In this document: piece by piece, positions 1 to 6,731 of the stretch | How positions within the stretch are numbered: position 1 is the stretch's first letter | Layout of the letters: the number at the start of each line of letters is the position of its first letter | NCBI GenBank assembly: GCA_002373085.1 | Contig: DFJP01000111.1 | Span: forward strand, 1-15,430 | DNA from: Caryophanales bacterium UBA3668 | Lineage (GTDB): Bacteria; Bacillota_I; Bacilli_A; RFN20; CAG-826 | Length of the DNA stretch: 15,430 bases | Direction: 5' to 3' | Notes under the pieces: model-generated | Told to the model about the DNA's origin: nothing | What the model saw: the letters and a program-made list of their open reading frames with translations, nothing else | Database searches by the model: none | Program-made: the position numbers and the translations under genes

Positions 1-46
1 GGATTGTCCGGTGGATATTTATTTTATCGCAGAAAGGGAAATCATA

Positions 47-244
47 ATGAAGTTTATTGCAATTAAAACTTGTGACGGAGAATTTATTATCTGTAATCAA
101 AAGAGTAAAAGAAAAAAGATTAATAAAGCTCTTAAAGCAATTAAGTTATTCCTCTCTCAAAGAGATTGTGAAGTTGAAATATCATTAGACGATCTTGATC
201 CAACAACAAGTGTATATGATATGTACTCAAGGTTGGCTAAATGA
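47..244 (+). CDS. small hypothetical protein, 65 aa
   Basis: Unknown function. I chose the ATG at 47 because AGAAAGGGAA (31-40) lies 6 nt upstream as a good ribosome-binding site. An in-frame GTG at 11 would add 12 residues but has no such signal in view. The protein is lysine-rich in the middle (KSKRKKINKALKAIK) with a C-terminal acidic stretch (EISLDDLDP). It has no signal peptide, membrane segment or recognisable motif, so it is probably cytoplasmic. Its TGA overlaps the ATG of the next tiny frame (ATGA at 241-244), which suggests translational coupling in a compact accessory operon leading to the macro-domain gene. The upstream context is outside the window. Existence as a gene is moderately supported; function is not. 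Confidence 0.5.
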   Translation: MKFIAIKTCDGEFIICNQKSKRKKINKALKAIKLFLSQRDCEVEISLDDLDPTTSVYDMYSRLAK

Positions 245-318
245 AGAGAGAAAAAGAAACAATGAAAGAATTAGAATTCAAAAACGTGTACGGTTATCAA
301 GAAGTTAAACAAGATTGA
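241..318 (+). CDS. possible translationally coupled micro-ORF, 25 aa
   Basis: This short frame starts on the ATGA overlap with the preceding gene and ends at TGA 316-318. It encodes a charged peptide beginning MKREKETMKELEFKN. AAGG at 230-233 could serve as a weak ribosome-binding site. The only support is the overlap and its place in a tight series of small frames. It could equally be the remnant of a longer gene, since the same frame stays open for nine more codons after the TGA. No family recognised. Confidence 0.2.
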   Translation: MKREKETMKELEFKNVYGYQEVKQD

Positions 319-337
319 AAGAAAGACTTATTCTTCA

Positions 338-475
338 ATGAATAAATATCAGAGAATAGTTTTTTGGTTTATGTTTAAGCACAAAAAAGAATTAAAGAGA
401 TTTGCAGAATATATGTGTGAACATAATGGCGTTTCTTATCGCGATATTAATAAATTAGGATTAAGTGAAATTTAA
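338..475 (+). CDS. small hypothetical protein, 45 aa
   Basis: A basic 45-residue peptide, beginning MNKYQRIVFWFMFKHKKEL and ending RDINKLGLSEI. It has a short hydrophobic patch (IVFWFMF) near the N-terminus, followed by a lysine/arginine-rich stretch and a likely helix. That patch is too short for a convincing membrane span. The ribosome-binding site is weak (GAAAGAAAG around 317-325). The TAA stop (473-475) overlaps the strong AAGGAG that serves the following macro-domain gene, so the two are probably co-transcribed and perhaps translationally coupled. Function unknown. Confidence 0.4.
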   Translation: MNKYQRIVFWFMFKHKKELKRFAEYMCEHNGVSYRDINKLGLSEI

Positions 476-480
476 GGAGA
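474..480 (+). promoter_or_regulatory. Shine-Dalgarno of the macro-domain gene
   Basis: AAGGAGA sits 9 nt upstream of the ATG at 490 and fixes that start. It overlaps the stop codon of the preceding 45-residue frame. Confidence 0.8.
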
Positions 481-489
481 TAGTTACTG

Positions 490-1269
490 ATGGATAAATA
501 TTTAGAAAAAGCAATTGAATCAGGATTAGTGGAAGTGGTTAAGGATTGGATGAAGACCGAGAAATATGTTTCAGTCTCTTCCATCCAAAGAAGCTTCTCT
601 ATTGGCTTTATTACCGCTAATGCAATCTTTAATTACTTAATTGAAGAAAAGCTTATTGAAGATAAACCAACATATAATAAAGGTAATAAAGTTATTCACT
701 ATAGCCCATTATCTCCTATGAAAATTTATCTCCTTGATATCAATCCAAATATTACAAAAGCATTATCTAAAGAATTTGATTCTTCTAATGATGTTCAAGT
801 TATTACAGATGACTTTGCTCATTTTATGAATGGACATAAAGACATTGAATGTATTGTTAGTCCTGCTAATTCGTTTGGCTATATGGATGGTGGATATGAT
901 AAAGCAATTACTGATTATTTTGGTGTTGGGGTTGAAAAAGCAGTTCAAAAGTTTATCAACAGTCATTTATTTGGAGAACAACCAGTAGGGACATCCATTA
1001 TGGTGGATATTCCAAACACAAATAAAAAGTTGATTCATACTCCCACCATGAGACTTCCTTCTACGATTAAAGATGAATTAGTTATTTACCAATGTATGAG
1101 GTCCACTCTTAGCTGTGCTATTAAAGGAAAAGTTCATTCAATTGTTATCCCTGCTTTTGGAGGAGCAACAGGAAAAGTTAAACCAGATATTATTGCCAAA
1201 TATATGAAAGCAGGATATGACCAGATTCTTGAATACATCAAAGAAAAAGGCAATGTATATAAATTATGA
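490..1269 (+). CDS. FtsK-gamma-like winged-helix + macro domain fusion protein
   Basis: A 259-residue protein with two parts. Residues ~1-72 read like the gamma winged-helix domain of FtsK/SpoIIIE translocases: the stretch SSIQRSFSIGFITANAIF parallels the family's LLQRRFxIGYNRAARL, and a wing follows. Residues ~76-250 form a macro domain. The ligand-loop motif is PANSFGYMDGG (125-135) and the second glycine-rich loop is IPAFGGATGKV (220-230). Known macro domains bind ADP-ribose or related nucleotides, and some remove ADP-ribose from proteins or nucleic acid. The helix suggests the macro module is brought to DNA, or that the protein regulates its own operon; both are inference. The translocase motor is absent, so this is not FtsK. 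There is no signal peptide. The TGA overlaps the next start by ATGA, so the downstream 124-residue protein is probably a functional partner. Macro identity is strong, the winged-helix assignment good, the role unknown. Confidence 0.82.
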   Translation: MDKYLEKAIESGLVEVVKDWMKTEKYVSVSSIQRSFSIGFITANAIFNYLIEEKLIEDKPTYNKGNKVIHYSPLSPMKIYLLDINPNITKALSKEFDSSNDVQVITDDFAHFMNGHKDIECIVSPANSFGYMDGGYDKAITDYFGVGVEKAVQKFINSHLFGEQPVGTSIMVDIPNTNKKLIHTPTMRLPSTIKDELVIYQCMRSTLSCAIKGKVHSIVIPAFGGATGKVKPDIIAKYMKAGYDQILEYIKEKGNVYKL

Positions 1270-1640
1270 AAAATAAATTAGTTTCAAATAGCCAATATAC
1301 TTTGGCTATAAAAGATATATCTAAAATCTCTATACTTGTTGAACTGCTTAAGGCTAGAGGATATCAAATCAAACATGGATTAGATTCCATTTCTTCTTTG
1401 AAGAATATGCCTGTTGGTATTTGTGTTGATAATAATTTAAAAACAGTATTCTCGTTAAATACCACTCGCATGGCGTGTTTCTGTACCTTTAACAAAACAA
1501 AACCGCTTTATGTTGAAGAATTAATTGAACATATTGATTCTTTGATAGATTGCCCAGATGTTGTCTTCTATAACAAAATGTTAAGAAGAGGATCAAAAGA
1601 GAAGAGCCGTCCTGGCGGTTCGTTAGTTAGACTCGCATAA
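1266..1640 (+). CDS. hypothetical protein coupled to the macro-domain gene, 124 aa
   Basis: Starts in the ATGA overlap with the macro-domain gene; AAAAAGG at 1244-1250 is a distant possible ribosome-binding site. The body (residues 1-108) looks like a small globular alpha/beta protein: a helical segment (ISILVELLKARGYQI), then strand-like stretches ending in SLIDCPDVVFYNK. No family recognised. It has no transmembrane segment and no ADP-ribosyltransferase motif I can see. The last residues (RRGSKEKSRPGGSLVRLA) are basic and low-complexity, unlike the body. They end just before a copy of a GTATCA/GAATATGTT repeat also found near 12800 and 13280, so the tail may be read-through into repeat DNA and the native C-terminus may be lost. 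A role with the macro protein is likely from the overlap alone. Confidence 0.6.
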   Translation: MKNKLVSNSQYTLAIKDISKISILVELLKARGYQIKHGLDSISSLKNMPVGICVDNNLKTVFSLNTTRMACFCTFNKTKPLYVEELIEHIDSLIDCPDVVFYNKMLRRGSKEKSRPGGSLVRLA

Positions 1641-1647
1641 TTATTGG

Positions 1648-1669
1648 ACCCCGTATCAAGGAATATGTT
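1648..1669 (+). repeat. dispersed repeat, GTATCARRGAATATGTT type
   Basis: This 22-nt stretch (ACCCCGTATCAAGGAATATG plus TT) matches 13272-13293 at 19 of 22 positions. It also resembles 12793-12819, where the copy carries extra bases between GTATCAGGGAAT and GAATATGTT. It lies in the short gap between two convergent genes, just after the odd tail of the 124-residue protein. Probably a remnant of the same element family seen in the island at 12755-13350. Confidence 0.5.
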
Positions 1670-1693
1670 TATGTTAAAAGATGACATTTAGAA

Positions 1694-3448
1694 TTAATAA
1701 ATTCTAATATCAGCGTTTACTGTGTTATATGTTGTTGAATAATCATATGAATAATTTGTTTCGTAATAATTATTCGTGATTTCTAAATCATTAATCGCAT
1801 CTTCAACTGCACGCATATCGCTATCTAAGGTATCTAACTTACTGGCAATAGAAATATAATGTCTTTCATTTTCATTTAAGATTTGTTTTAACAAACCCTC
1901 TTGCCTTTTAATGTATTGAGTTTGCTCATGCATAGCCTGAGTAACTTTTGCTTGAAGCTGATTATTAACATCTAGTTTCCTTTCAATTCGATATAAGTGA
2001 TTAGCCATATTTTCAAATCCAATTTTGACTTGGTTAGAAACATCATTAATCGAAAAGTTAATGTTATCTAATTTTTCTAATACCTTTTGTTTATATAAGA
2101 TATCTTCTCTCAAATTGATTAACTCTTTTATTGTGTCCGCTCTTTTGTTAAAAAACAAAACCATAAAATGTTCAATGCATTCAGGAGTCGAATACATTGG
2201 AGGGAAAACAGAACTATTTTTAAGAGCGACTTGATAACTATTTTTACTAAGAGTCTCATCTATTAACTGCAAAGCAGATTGAAGTTTAGTGTTGAGAACA
2301 TCATAGTCACTAATCTTCTTTGATTTAGATGCAAAGTCATCATATTGATAAACGCTTTTATTACGGTCGATATATTCTTTATGCATTTGCATTTCTTTAA
2401 ATGTCTTTTTATCAATCTGGTCACATTTTTGTTTTGAATATAATCTTGCAACTTGATTAGAGGAGTTAATAGAATCACGCATAAAATCAAAGAAGTTATA
2501 GAAATCCATTAAATTTTCATAAACATAAAAATATTTATAAACATCTTTCTCATATTTGCTGGTTAGCATTGCTTTCGGGCCATATTCGGTTTCGACAAAT
2601 ATCACTTTGTGTTGACTGGCCACTTTTAAAAACCTAGTCACATATTGAATAATTTTTTCTAATCTTAGATATGATTCTTTATCTTTTAGATAGAAAGATT
2701 CATTCGTAAATGGATCATAAATTCTTATATTTAGGTGATCAAAGTTCACATACTCTAGTCCAGCGTTAACTGCGTCATCCGCAAAAAGGCTTTTTGAGTG
2801 TTGAATCTTCTCAGAATAATTAGATTTAGATAATACTGATCGTTCAAGTTTTTCAATCTTAAAGCCTTTATCTAGACCATAATTATCAAGCTGTTTGGTC
2901 ATCCAGTCGATTCTCTCTTGCTTGTTTTCACTTTCATCTTCTAAAAAAGATTGAAGCATTTTGAAATAGTTAGAACATTTAGAAATAAATTTCCAAGGAT
3001 CTTCTTTAAAATCAATGCCTTTATAATCTTTGAAATAGTCATACACTAGGTGTGTGCATTGAATCTCGATTACAAAGTGTTCAAGTTTAGGTAGGAAAAC
3101 TCCGTGTTTATATCCGAGATAAACTTCTTGATTTAAACCATAATTACAAACAACTCTACCAACACTGTCGATAAAACTAGAAATACTCATAAACTTTTCT
3201 TTCAATGTTTTAAGATACTCTTTACCAATATCGTATTTTTCTAGTTCATCAACATCTTTGTTTGCTAGAGCAAGAAGAAAATCTTTAGCGAGTTCATCAC
3301 AATATTGATATGTTAAAGAAGCTTTTTGGAATTCTTGCAAAAAGTTCTTTCTAGAAAGAAGCACTTGCTCCGCCATTTTGATTTTATATAAATACAAAAA
3401 TTCGCTTTCAATAAGTGCTCTTTCATCAATCATAAATTGGTTCTCCAT
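1694..3448 (-). CDS. large hypothetical protein with C-terminal coiled coil, 584 aa
   Basis: Unrecognised. No signal peptide or membrane segment is visible, so it is probably cytoplasmic. Residues 1-~430 are mixed, rich in aromatic, lysine and glutamate residues and mostly helical in character. Residues ~445-560 show heptad-like spacing of I, L and M with polar residues (for example KLDNINFSINDVSNQVKIGF and ASKLDTLDSDMRAVEDAIND), typical of a coiled coil. The C-terminus is a tyrosine- and asparagine-rich tail (NNYYETNYSYDYSTTYN). It stands alone, convergent with the macro-domain pair. The start is uncertain. The first ATG (3446-3448) has no Shine-Dalgarno and would sit only a few bases from the predicted transcription start. 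The Met at residue 6 (3431-3433) has GGAG 9 nt upstream, formed by the first ATG and the next codon, and may be the true start. It could be a structural or scaffold protein; no function can be assigned. Confidence 0.75.
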   Translation of the reverse strand: MENQFMIDERALIESEFLYLYKIKMAEQVLLSRKNFLQEFQKASLTYQYCDELAKDFLLALANKDVDELEKYDIGKEYLKTLKEKFMSISSFIDSVGRVVCNYGLNQEVYLGYKHGVFLPKLEHFVIEIQCTHLVYDYFKDYKGIDFKEDPWKFISKCSNYFKMLQSFLEDESENKQERIDWMTKQLDNYGLDKGFKIEKLERSVLSKSNYSEKIQHSKSLFADDAVNAGLEYVNFDHLNIRIYDPFTNESFYLKDKESYLRLEKIIQYVTRFLKVASQHKVIFVETEYGPKAMLTSKYEKDVYKYFYVYENLMDFYNFFDFMRDSINSSNQVARLYSKQKCDQIDKKTFKEMQMHKEYIDRNKSVYQYDDFASKSKKISDYDVLNTKLQSALQLIDETLSKNSYQVALKNSSVFPPMYSTPECIEHFMVLFFNKRADTIKELINLREDILYKQKVLEKLDNINFSINDVSNQVKIGFENMANHLYRIERKLDVNNQLQAKVTQAMHEQTQYIKRQEGLLKQILNENERHYISIASKLDTLDSDMRAVEDAINDLEITNNYYETNYSYDYSTTYNTVNADIRIY

Positions 3449-3458
3449 TGTTAGAACT

Positions 3459-3488
3459 AGTATATTCTATTTCAATATATAAATACAA
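3459..3488 (-). promoter_or_regulatory. predicted promoter of the coiled-coil gene
   Basis: On the minus strand, TTGTAT (3488-3483) and TATACT (3464-3459) are 18 nt apart, matching a housekeeping sigma-factor promoter. Transcription would start near 3452, only about 4 nt before the first ATG. This favours either a leaderless message or translation from the internal Met at 3433. Confidence 0.4.
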
Positions 3489-3617
3489 TTACTCACTATT
3501 ATATGTGCGATGATGTTAATAAAACTTTTAAAACTCCACTAAGGTAAATAGTGTTGAAAAACTCTTTTCATTTAAATAATTAAATAGACTCCCCCGACAC
3601 ATTCCTTACTAAATTTA

Positions 3618-3647
3618 TTGTGTATTTTTTTATTTTGGGATTATATT
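3618..3647 (+). promoter_or_regulatory. predicted promoter of the 951-aa lipoprotein gene
   Basis: TTGTGT (3618-3623) and TATATT (3642-3647) are 18 nt apart, with TTGGGA in the spacer just before the -10. The same layout, TTGTGTAT followed by TTGGG and then TATA, recurs in the promoter at 6674-6702 of the next lipoprotein operon. The predicted leader is about 60 nt and holds an inverted repeat. Confidence 0.5.
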
Positions 3648-3671
3648 TTTACTTAGATATATAAAGTTGAG

Positions 3672-3687
3672 GTCACTATTAAGTGAC
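3672..3687 (+). repeat. inverted repeat in the 5' leader of the 951-aa lipoprotein
   Basis: GTCACT-ATTA-AGTGAC is a perfect 6-bp inverted repeat between the predicted transcription start and the ribosome-binding site (AAAGG at 3694-3698). It could be an operator or a small leader hairpin affecting translation. Confidence 0.4.
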
Positions 3688-3710
3688 TGAAAGAAAGGAA
3701 AAAATAAACA

Positions 3711-6566
3711 ATGAAAAAAAGACTATTGACCGCAATAAGTGTATTAGCTGTTCTCTCTCTTGCTGGTTGTAATAAACAAGCCGCAGTAGTAATCGATCCA
3801 GTAGAACAACAAATTAGAGAAATCTATAACCAAGCTGTTGCTAGTGGTGAAACTAGAACTTATGAAGAATGGTTAGCCTCTATTAAAGGTGAAAAGGGTG
3901 ACGATGGACATTCCCCTGTTATCGCAATTAATGAAGATGGCTATTGGACAATTGATGGTGTAAGTACAGGAGTCAAAGCACAAGGACCTAAAGGAGATCC
4001 AGGTGATCCAGGAACTCCTGGTACACCAGGAACTCCAGGAGAAGAGGGTAAACCAGGTGCTGATGGAACTTCAGTAAGAACTGGAGAAGGTAAACCAAGC
4101 GATTCTTTAGGTAAAGATGGAGATTCCTATATCGACACGAATACATGGGATTACTATGTAAAAGAAAATGGTACTTGGGTACTTAAAGGTAATATCAAAG
4201 GTGATGATGGTAAAGACTTTGAAGTCCAAGACCATATCGTTAGATACTATACCGCTTATAGCGCCGCTACATTTAATAAAGGAGTTATCTTTGGAGCTGG
4301 ACCATTAGTCCAATATCCTCCAATGGGTGCTGAAGAAGAAACATGGGGTTATTCATTAACTGTTCACCATGGTGATTTAGCAATTAGACCATCAGATCCA
4401 GTGTTAACTGGTTATAACTTTGATGGATGGTATGCAGCTTATAGCGTTGGTGGATCTTCTACCTTTGGATATGAACCATTCTATTTCACTAGTAGTGGTA
4501 TCGTCCAAGATATGAGTATCTACGCCAAATATTCACCAAAAGCATATACATACACCCTTATGGATGGTGATAACAAAATTGGTGATTATAACATTAACTA
4601 TGGTGACGCTTTAGATTTAGAAAACTTACCAGCATCTTCTAGTGGAGTATTCGCTGGATGGTATACCGCAGATGATAAAGCTGCTACTTCTACATATTTA
4701 TATGATTCAAATATGACTTTCTATGCCAAATATAGATCCTTACCAGATACCGCAAAAGGAAGTTATGTTGATGATGAAGAAACAGTAGTAGCGACAATTG
4801 ACGCAACTTCATTAACTATGAAAGCTGCTATTGAAGGCGAACATACATATAACCTTGAAAGATATGAAGGTGATACCGCTTTATTTACATATACAAGTGG
4901 TAACCAAAAACATACTGTTATTGTCAATATCATTAACGAAGATGAAGTTGAATACTTCGCTTATAAAGAATTCATTGATGGATCATATACAAGTAGATAT
5001 TACGAATATGGTTCTTCTGCTTCTTCTAACTATGTAAGAGTTCATTCTCCAGTCCACGTTAGTAGAATCGTTATTAACACTAATGAAGTTACTAGTAAGG
5101 TTGGACAAGTAGTTAAATTCGAAGCTACCTTTAACCCAGACAATGTCTATTCTGAATTTAAGAAAGTCACTGAAATCTACTGTGAACCTGATGGACAACC
5201 AAAAGTCTCCATTAAAGGTGATAACCCATATTTCACAGTCGACTTAGATAAACTTGAACTCACATCTAAACAAGCTGGTGTATATGAAATCTCTATCGTT
5301 TGTGATGGAGTAGAATCTAATCAAGCTGCGATTACAGTTAGTGCACCTATTTCAGTAACTAGTGTTGATCATCCAGCAGATGTCAGCGTCATTAAAGGCA
5401 AATCAAGAGTAGTTGAATATACTTACGCGCCTATTAACGCGAATGAATATAACTTCGTAGTCTCTTCCTCTAACGAAAGCGCTGTTACCGCGGAAATCGT
5501 TAGTGTTTCTAATGGAGTTATCTCTGTTAAGGTTAACGGTGTAAAAGAAGGCGGATACGCAGTGATATGTGTTGAAGATACTCTTTCTAGTTTAAAATCA
5601 TACCTTTCAGTTAACACTGTCGCTAATAAAGTTGGATCTGCTTTTGTTGGTAACTACAACATCAACTGTAATGATGTTATTGGCGAAGCTAAATTAGACG
5701 GAGAAGATTGGACTGAAGAATATATTAGCTATGGTTCAGGAGATCCTTCTTCTATCACAGTTAGAGATGGTAGTAGTGTTGTTGCTTCTATTTGGTCTGA
5801 TGTTCAATTCGCATTTATCGATATGAGTTTTACTCTTACTGATGTTATTTCTAGCGAAGATGGAACATATACCTATAGATATGTTAGTAACGATAAAGTT
5901 TATACATTAGACTTAGTGGCTACCGTTAATGACGCAGCAGATATTAATTCCACAGTTGATTTAACAGCCCATATCTATAACGCTGATACATCAATCAAAG
6001 TCTTACTTAAGGATGACATTCAGCAAACGTATATCCTTACATTAGATACATCTAAAGTGAAGACCACATTTGCGGTTAACGATACATTCACTTATGCAGG
6101 ACTAACTGGTGTAGCAAACACTAATATTGTTGCTACTAGTGATACATTTATAACTGAAGACTTAACTGTTACTGCTCCTGATATGACAACTGCTGGAGAA
6201 AAAACAGTTACTGTTACTGCAGTTCATGGCTTATTCTCTGCAACATACACAATCAATGTTATTGGTGGTGCACCAACAACTATTGAAGATGGAACATATA
6301 CTGGTACATTCGGTAGTGACTTTGATATCGTCGTTACAGTTGATGGTGATGATGTCCATATCTCAGTTAACGATTTATACGAAACTGATGGAACAATTAC
6401 TGATGGAGTCTTTGATGATCAAATGGGTACACTCTTTGATGTCACATTAAATCCAGATGGATCATTAAGCTTTGCAATGACTGCTGATGATGGATTCATC
6501 TTCTATGAAATGTATCTTAATGATGGTGAAGAATGCACATACGTTCAATTCACAGTTTCTAAATAA
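3711..6566 (+). CDS. collagen-like / InlB-repeat / Ig-like surface lipoprotein, 951 aa
   Basis: A likely membrane-anchored surface lipoprotein. The signal peptide has a lysine-rich start and ends in the lipobox LAGC (Cys20). A conserved-looking EEWLASIKGEKGDDG segment (52-66) leads into ten unbroken collagen-type triplets (residues 92-121, with GDPGDP and three GTP repeats) and short GEGKPS/GDDGKD extensions. Two InlB-B-like repeats follow at ~212-274 (GYNFDGWY...IYAKY) and ~279-341 (GVFAGWYT...FYAKY). The middle (~440-650) is Ig-like beta sandwich (VSRIVINTNEVTSKVGQVVK and similar). The rest is more beta-rich repeats, with a C-terminal small domain (EDGTYTGTFGSDFD) resembling the end of the 802-residue neighbour. 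Such modules in other bacteria serve extended stalks, adhesion or ligand binding; the ligand here is unknown. There is no catalytic motif. AAAGG 12 nt upstream supports the start. It is transcribed alone, with its own promoter and terminator. Confidence 0.85.
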   Translation: MKKRLLTAISVLAVLSLAGCNKQAAVVIDPVEQQIREIYNQAVASGETRTYEEWLASIKGEKGDDGHSPVIAINEDGYWTIDGVSTGVKAQGPKGDPGDPGTPGTPGTPGEEGKPGADGTSVRTGEGKPSDSLGKDGDSYIDTNTWDYYVKENGTWVLKGNIKGDDGKDFEVQDHIVRYYTAYSAATFNKGVIFGAGPLVQYPPMGAEEETWGYSLTVHHGDLAIRPSDPVLTGYNFDGWYAAYSVGGSSTFGYEPFYFTSSGIVQDMSIYAKYSPKAYTYTLMDGDNKIGDYNINYGDALDLENLPASSSGVFAGWYTADDKAATSTYLYDSNMTFYAKYRSLPDTAKGSYVDDEETVVATIDATSLTMKAAIEGEHTYNLERYEGDTALFTYTSGNQKHTVIVNIINEDEVEYFAYKEFIDGSYTSRYYEYGSSASSNYVRVHSPVHVSRIVINTNEVTSKVGQVVKFEATFNPDNVYSEFKKVTEIYCEPDGQPKVSIKGDNPYFTVDLDKLELTSKQAGVYEISIVCDGVESNQAAITVSAPISVTSVDHPADVSVIKGKSRVVEYTYAPINANEYNFVVSSSNESAVTAEIVSVSNGVISVKVNGVKEGGYAVICVEDTLSSLKSYLSVNTVANKVGSAFVGNYNINCNDVIGEAKLDGEDWTEEYISYGSGDPSSITVRDGSSVVASIWSDVQFAFIDMSFTLTDVISSEDGTYTYRYVSNDKVYTLDLVATVNDAADINSTVDLTAHIYNADTSIKVLLKDDIQQTYILTLDTSKVKTTFAVNDTFTYAGLTGVANTNIVATSDTFITEDLTVTAPDMTTAGEKTVTVTAVHGLFSATYTINVIGGAPTTIEDGTYTGTFGSDFDIVVTVDGDDVHISVNDLYETDGTITDGVFDDQMGTLFDVTLNPDGSLSFAMTADDGFIFYEMYLNDGEECTYVQFTVSK

Positions 6567-6588
6567 TTGATATAAATATCAAATAAAG

Positions 6589-6620
6589 AGTGGTGGGAGA
6601 AATCCCATCACTTTTATTTT
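6589..6620 (+). terminator. rho-independent terminator after the 951-aa lipoprotein
   Basis: A 10-bp stem with one G-U pair, AGTGGTGGGA / TCCCATCACT, closes a GAAA loop and is followed by TTTATTTT. It separates this gene from the next operon. Confidence 0.85.
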
Positions 6621-6644
6621 GTATTCGATTTAATCATTTTGTGT

Positions 6645-6676
6645 CAAAAGGATTAAAACTTTATTAAAACCTTTTG
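6645..6676 (+). repeat. inverted repeat overlapping the lipoprotein operon promoter
   Basis: CAAAAGG (6645-6651) and CCTTTTG (6670-6676) are perfect inverted arms around two direct copies of ATTAAAAC. The right arm runs into the -35 box. Next to it, GTGTATATACAC (6676-6687) is a perfect 12-bp palindrome within the promoter. Either could be an operator. Confidence 0.4.
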
Positions 6677-6702
6677 TGTATATACACGCTTGGGTATATA
6701 AT
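6674..6702 (+). promoter_or_regulatory. strong predicted promoter of the three-gene lipoprotein operon
   Basis: TTGTGT (6674-6679), a 17-nt spacer and a consensus TATAAT (6697-6702) make this the clearest promoter in the window. The start at 6732 follows with AAAGGA at 6716-6721. The promoter shares the TTGTGTAT...TTGGG...TATA layout with that at 3618-3647. Confidence 0.7.
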
Positions 6703-6731
6703 TCTTACGAATTTTAAAGGACTAAGATTTT

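Noticed and set aside
241..345. TGA read as tryptophan (Mollicutes code), extending the 25-codon frame
   Set aside because: TGA ends genes cleanly at 242-244 and 1267-1269 in start/stop overlaps, and tryptophan is TGG throughout the long genes, so the standard code applies.
490..1640. DarTG-type toxin-antitoxin pair
   Set aside because: A macro domain is present, but neither the 124-residue neighbour nor the small upstream frames show an ADP-ribosyltransferase pattern. The order and sizes also do not fit.
1689..1706. Bidirectional terminator TAGAATT-AATA-AATTCTA between convergent genes
   Set aside because: The stem is almost entirely A/T with no T-run, and it overlaps the end of the minus-strand coding region.
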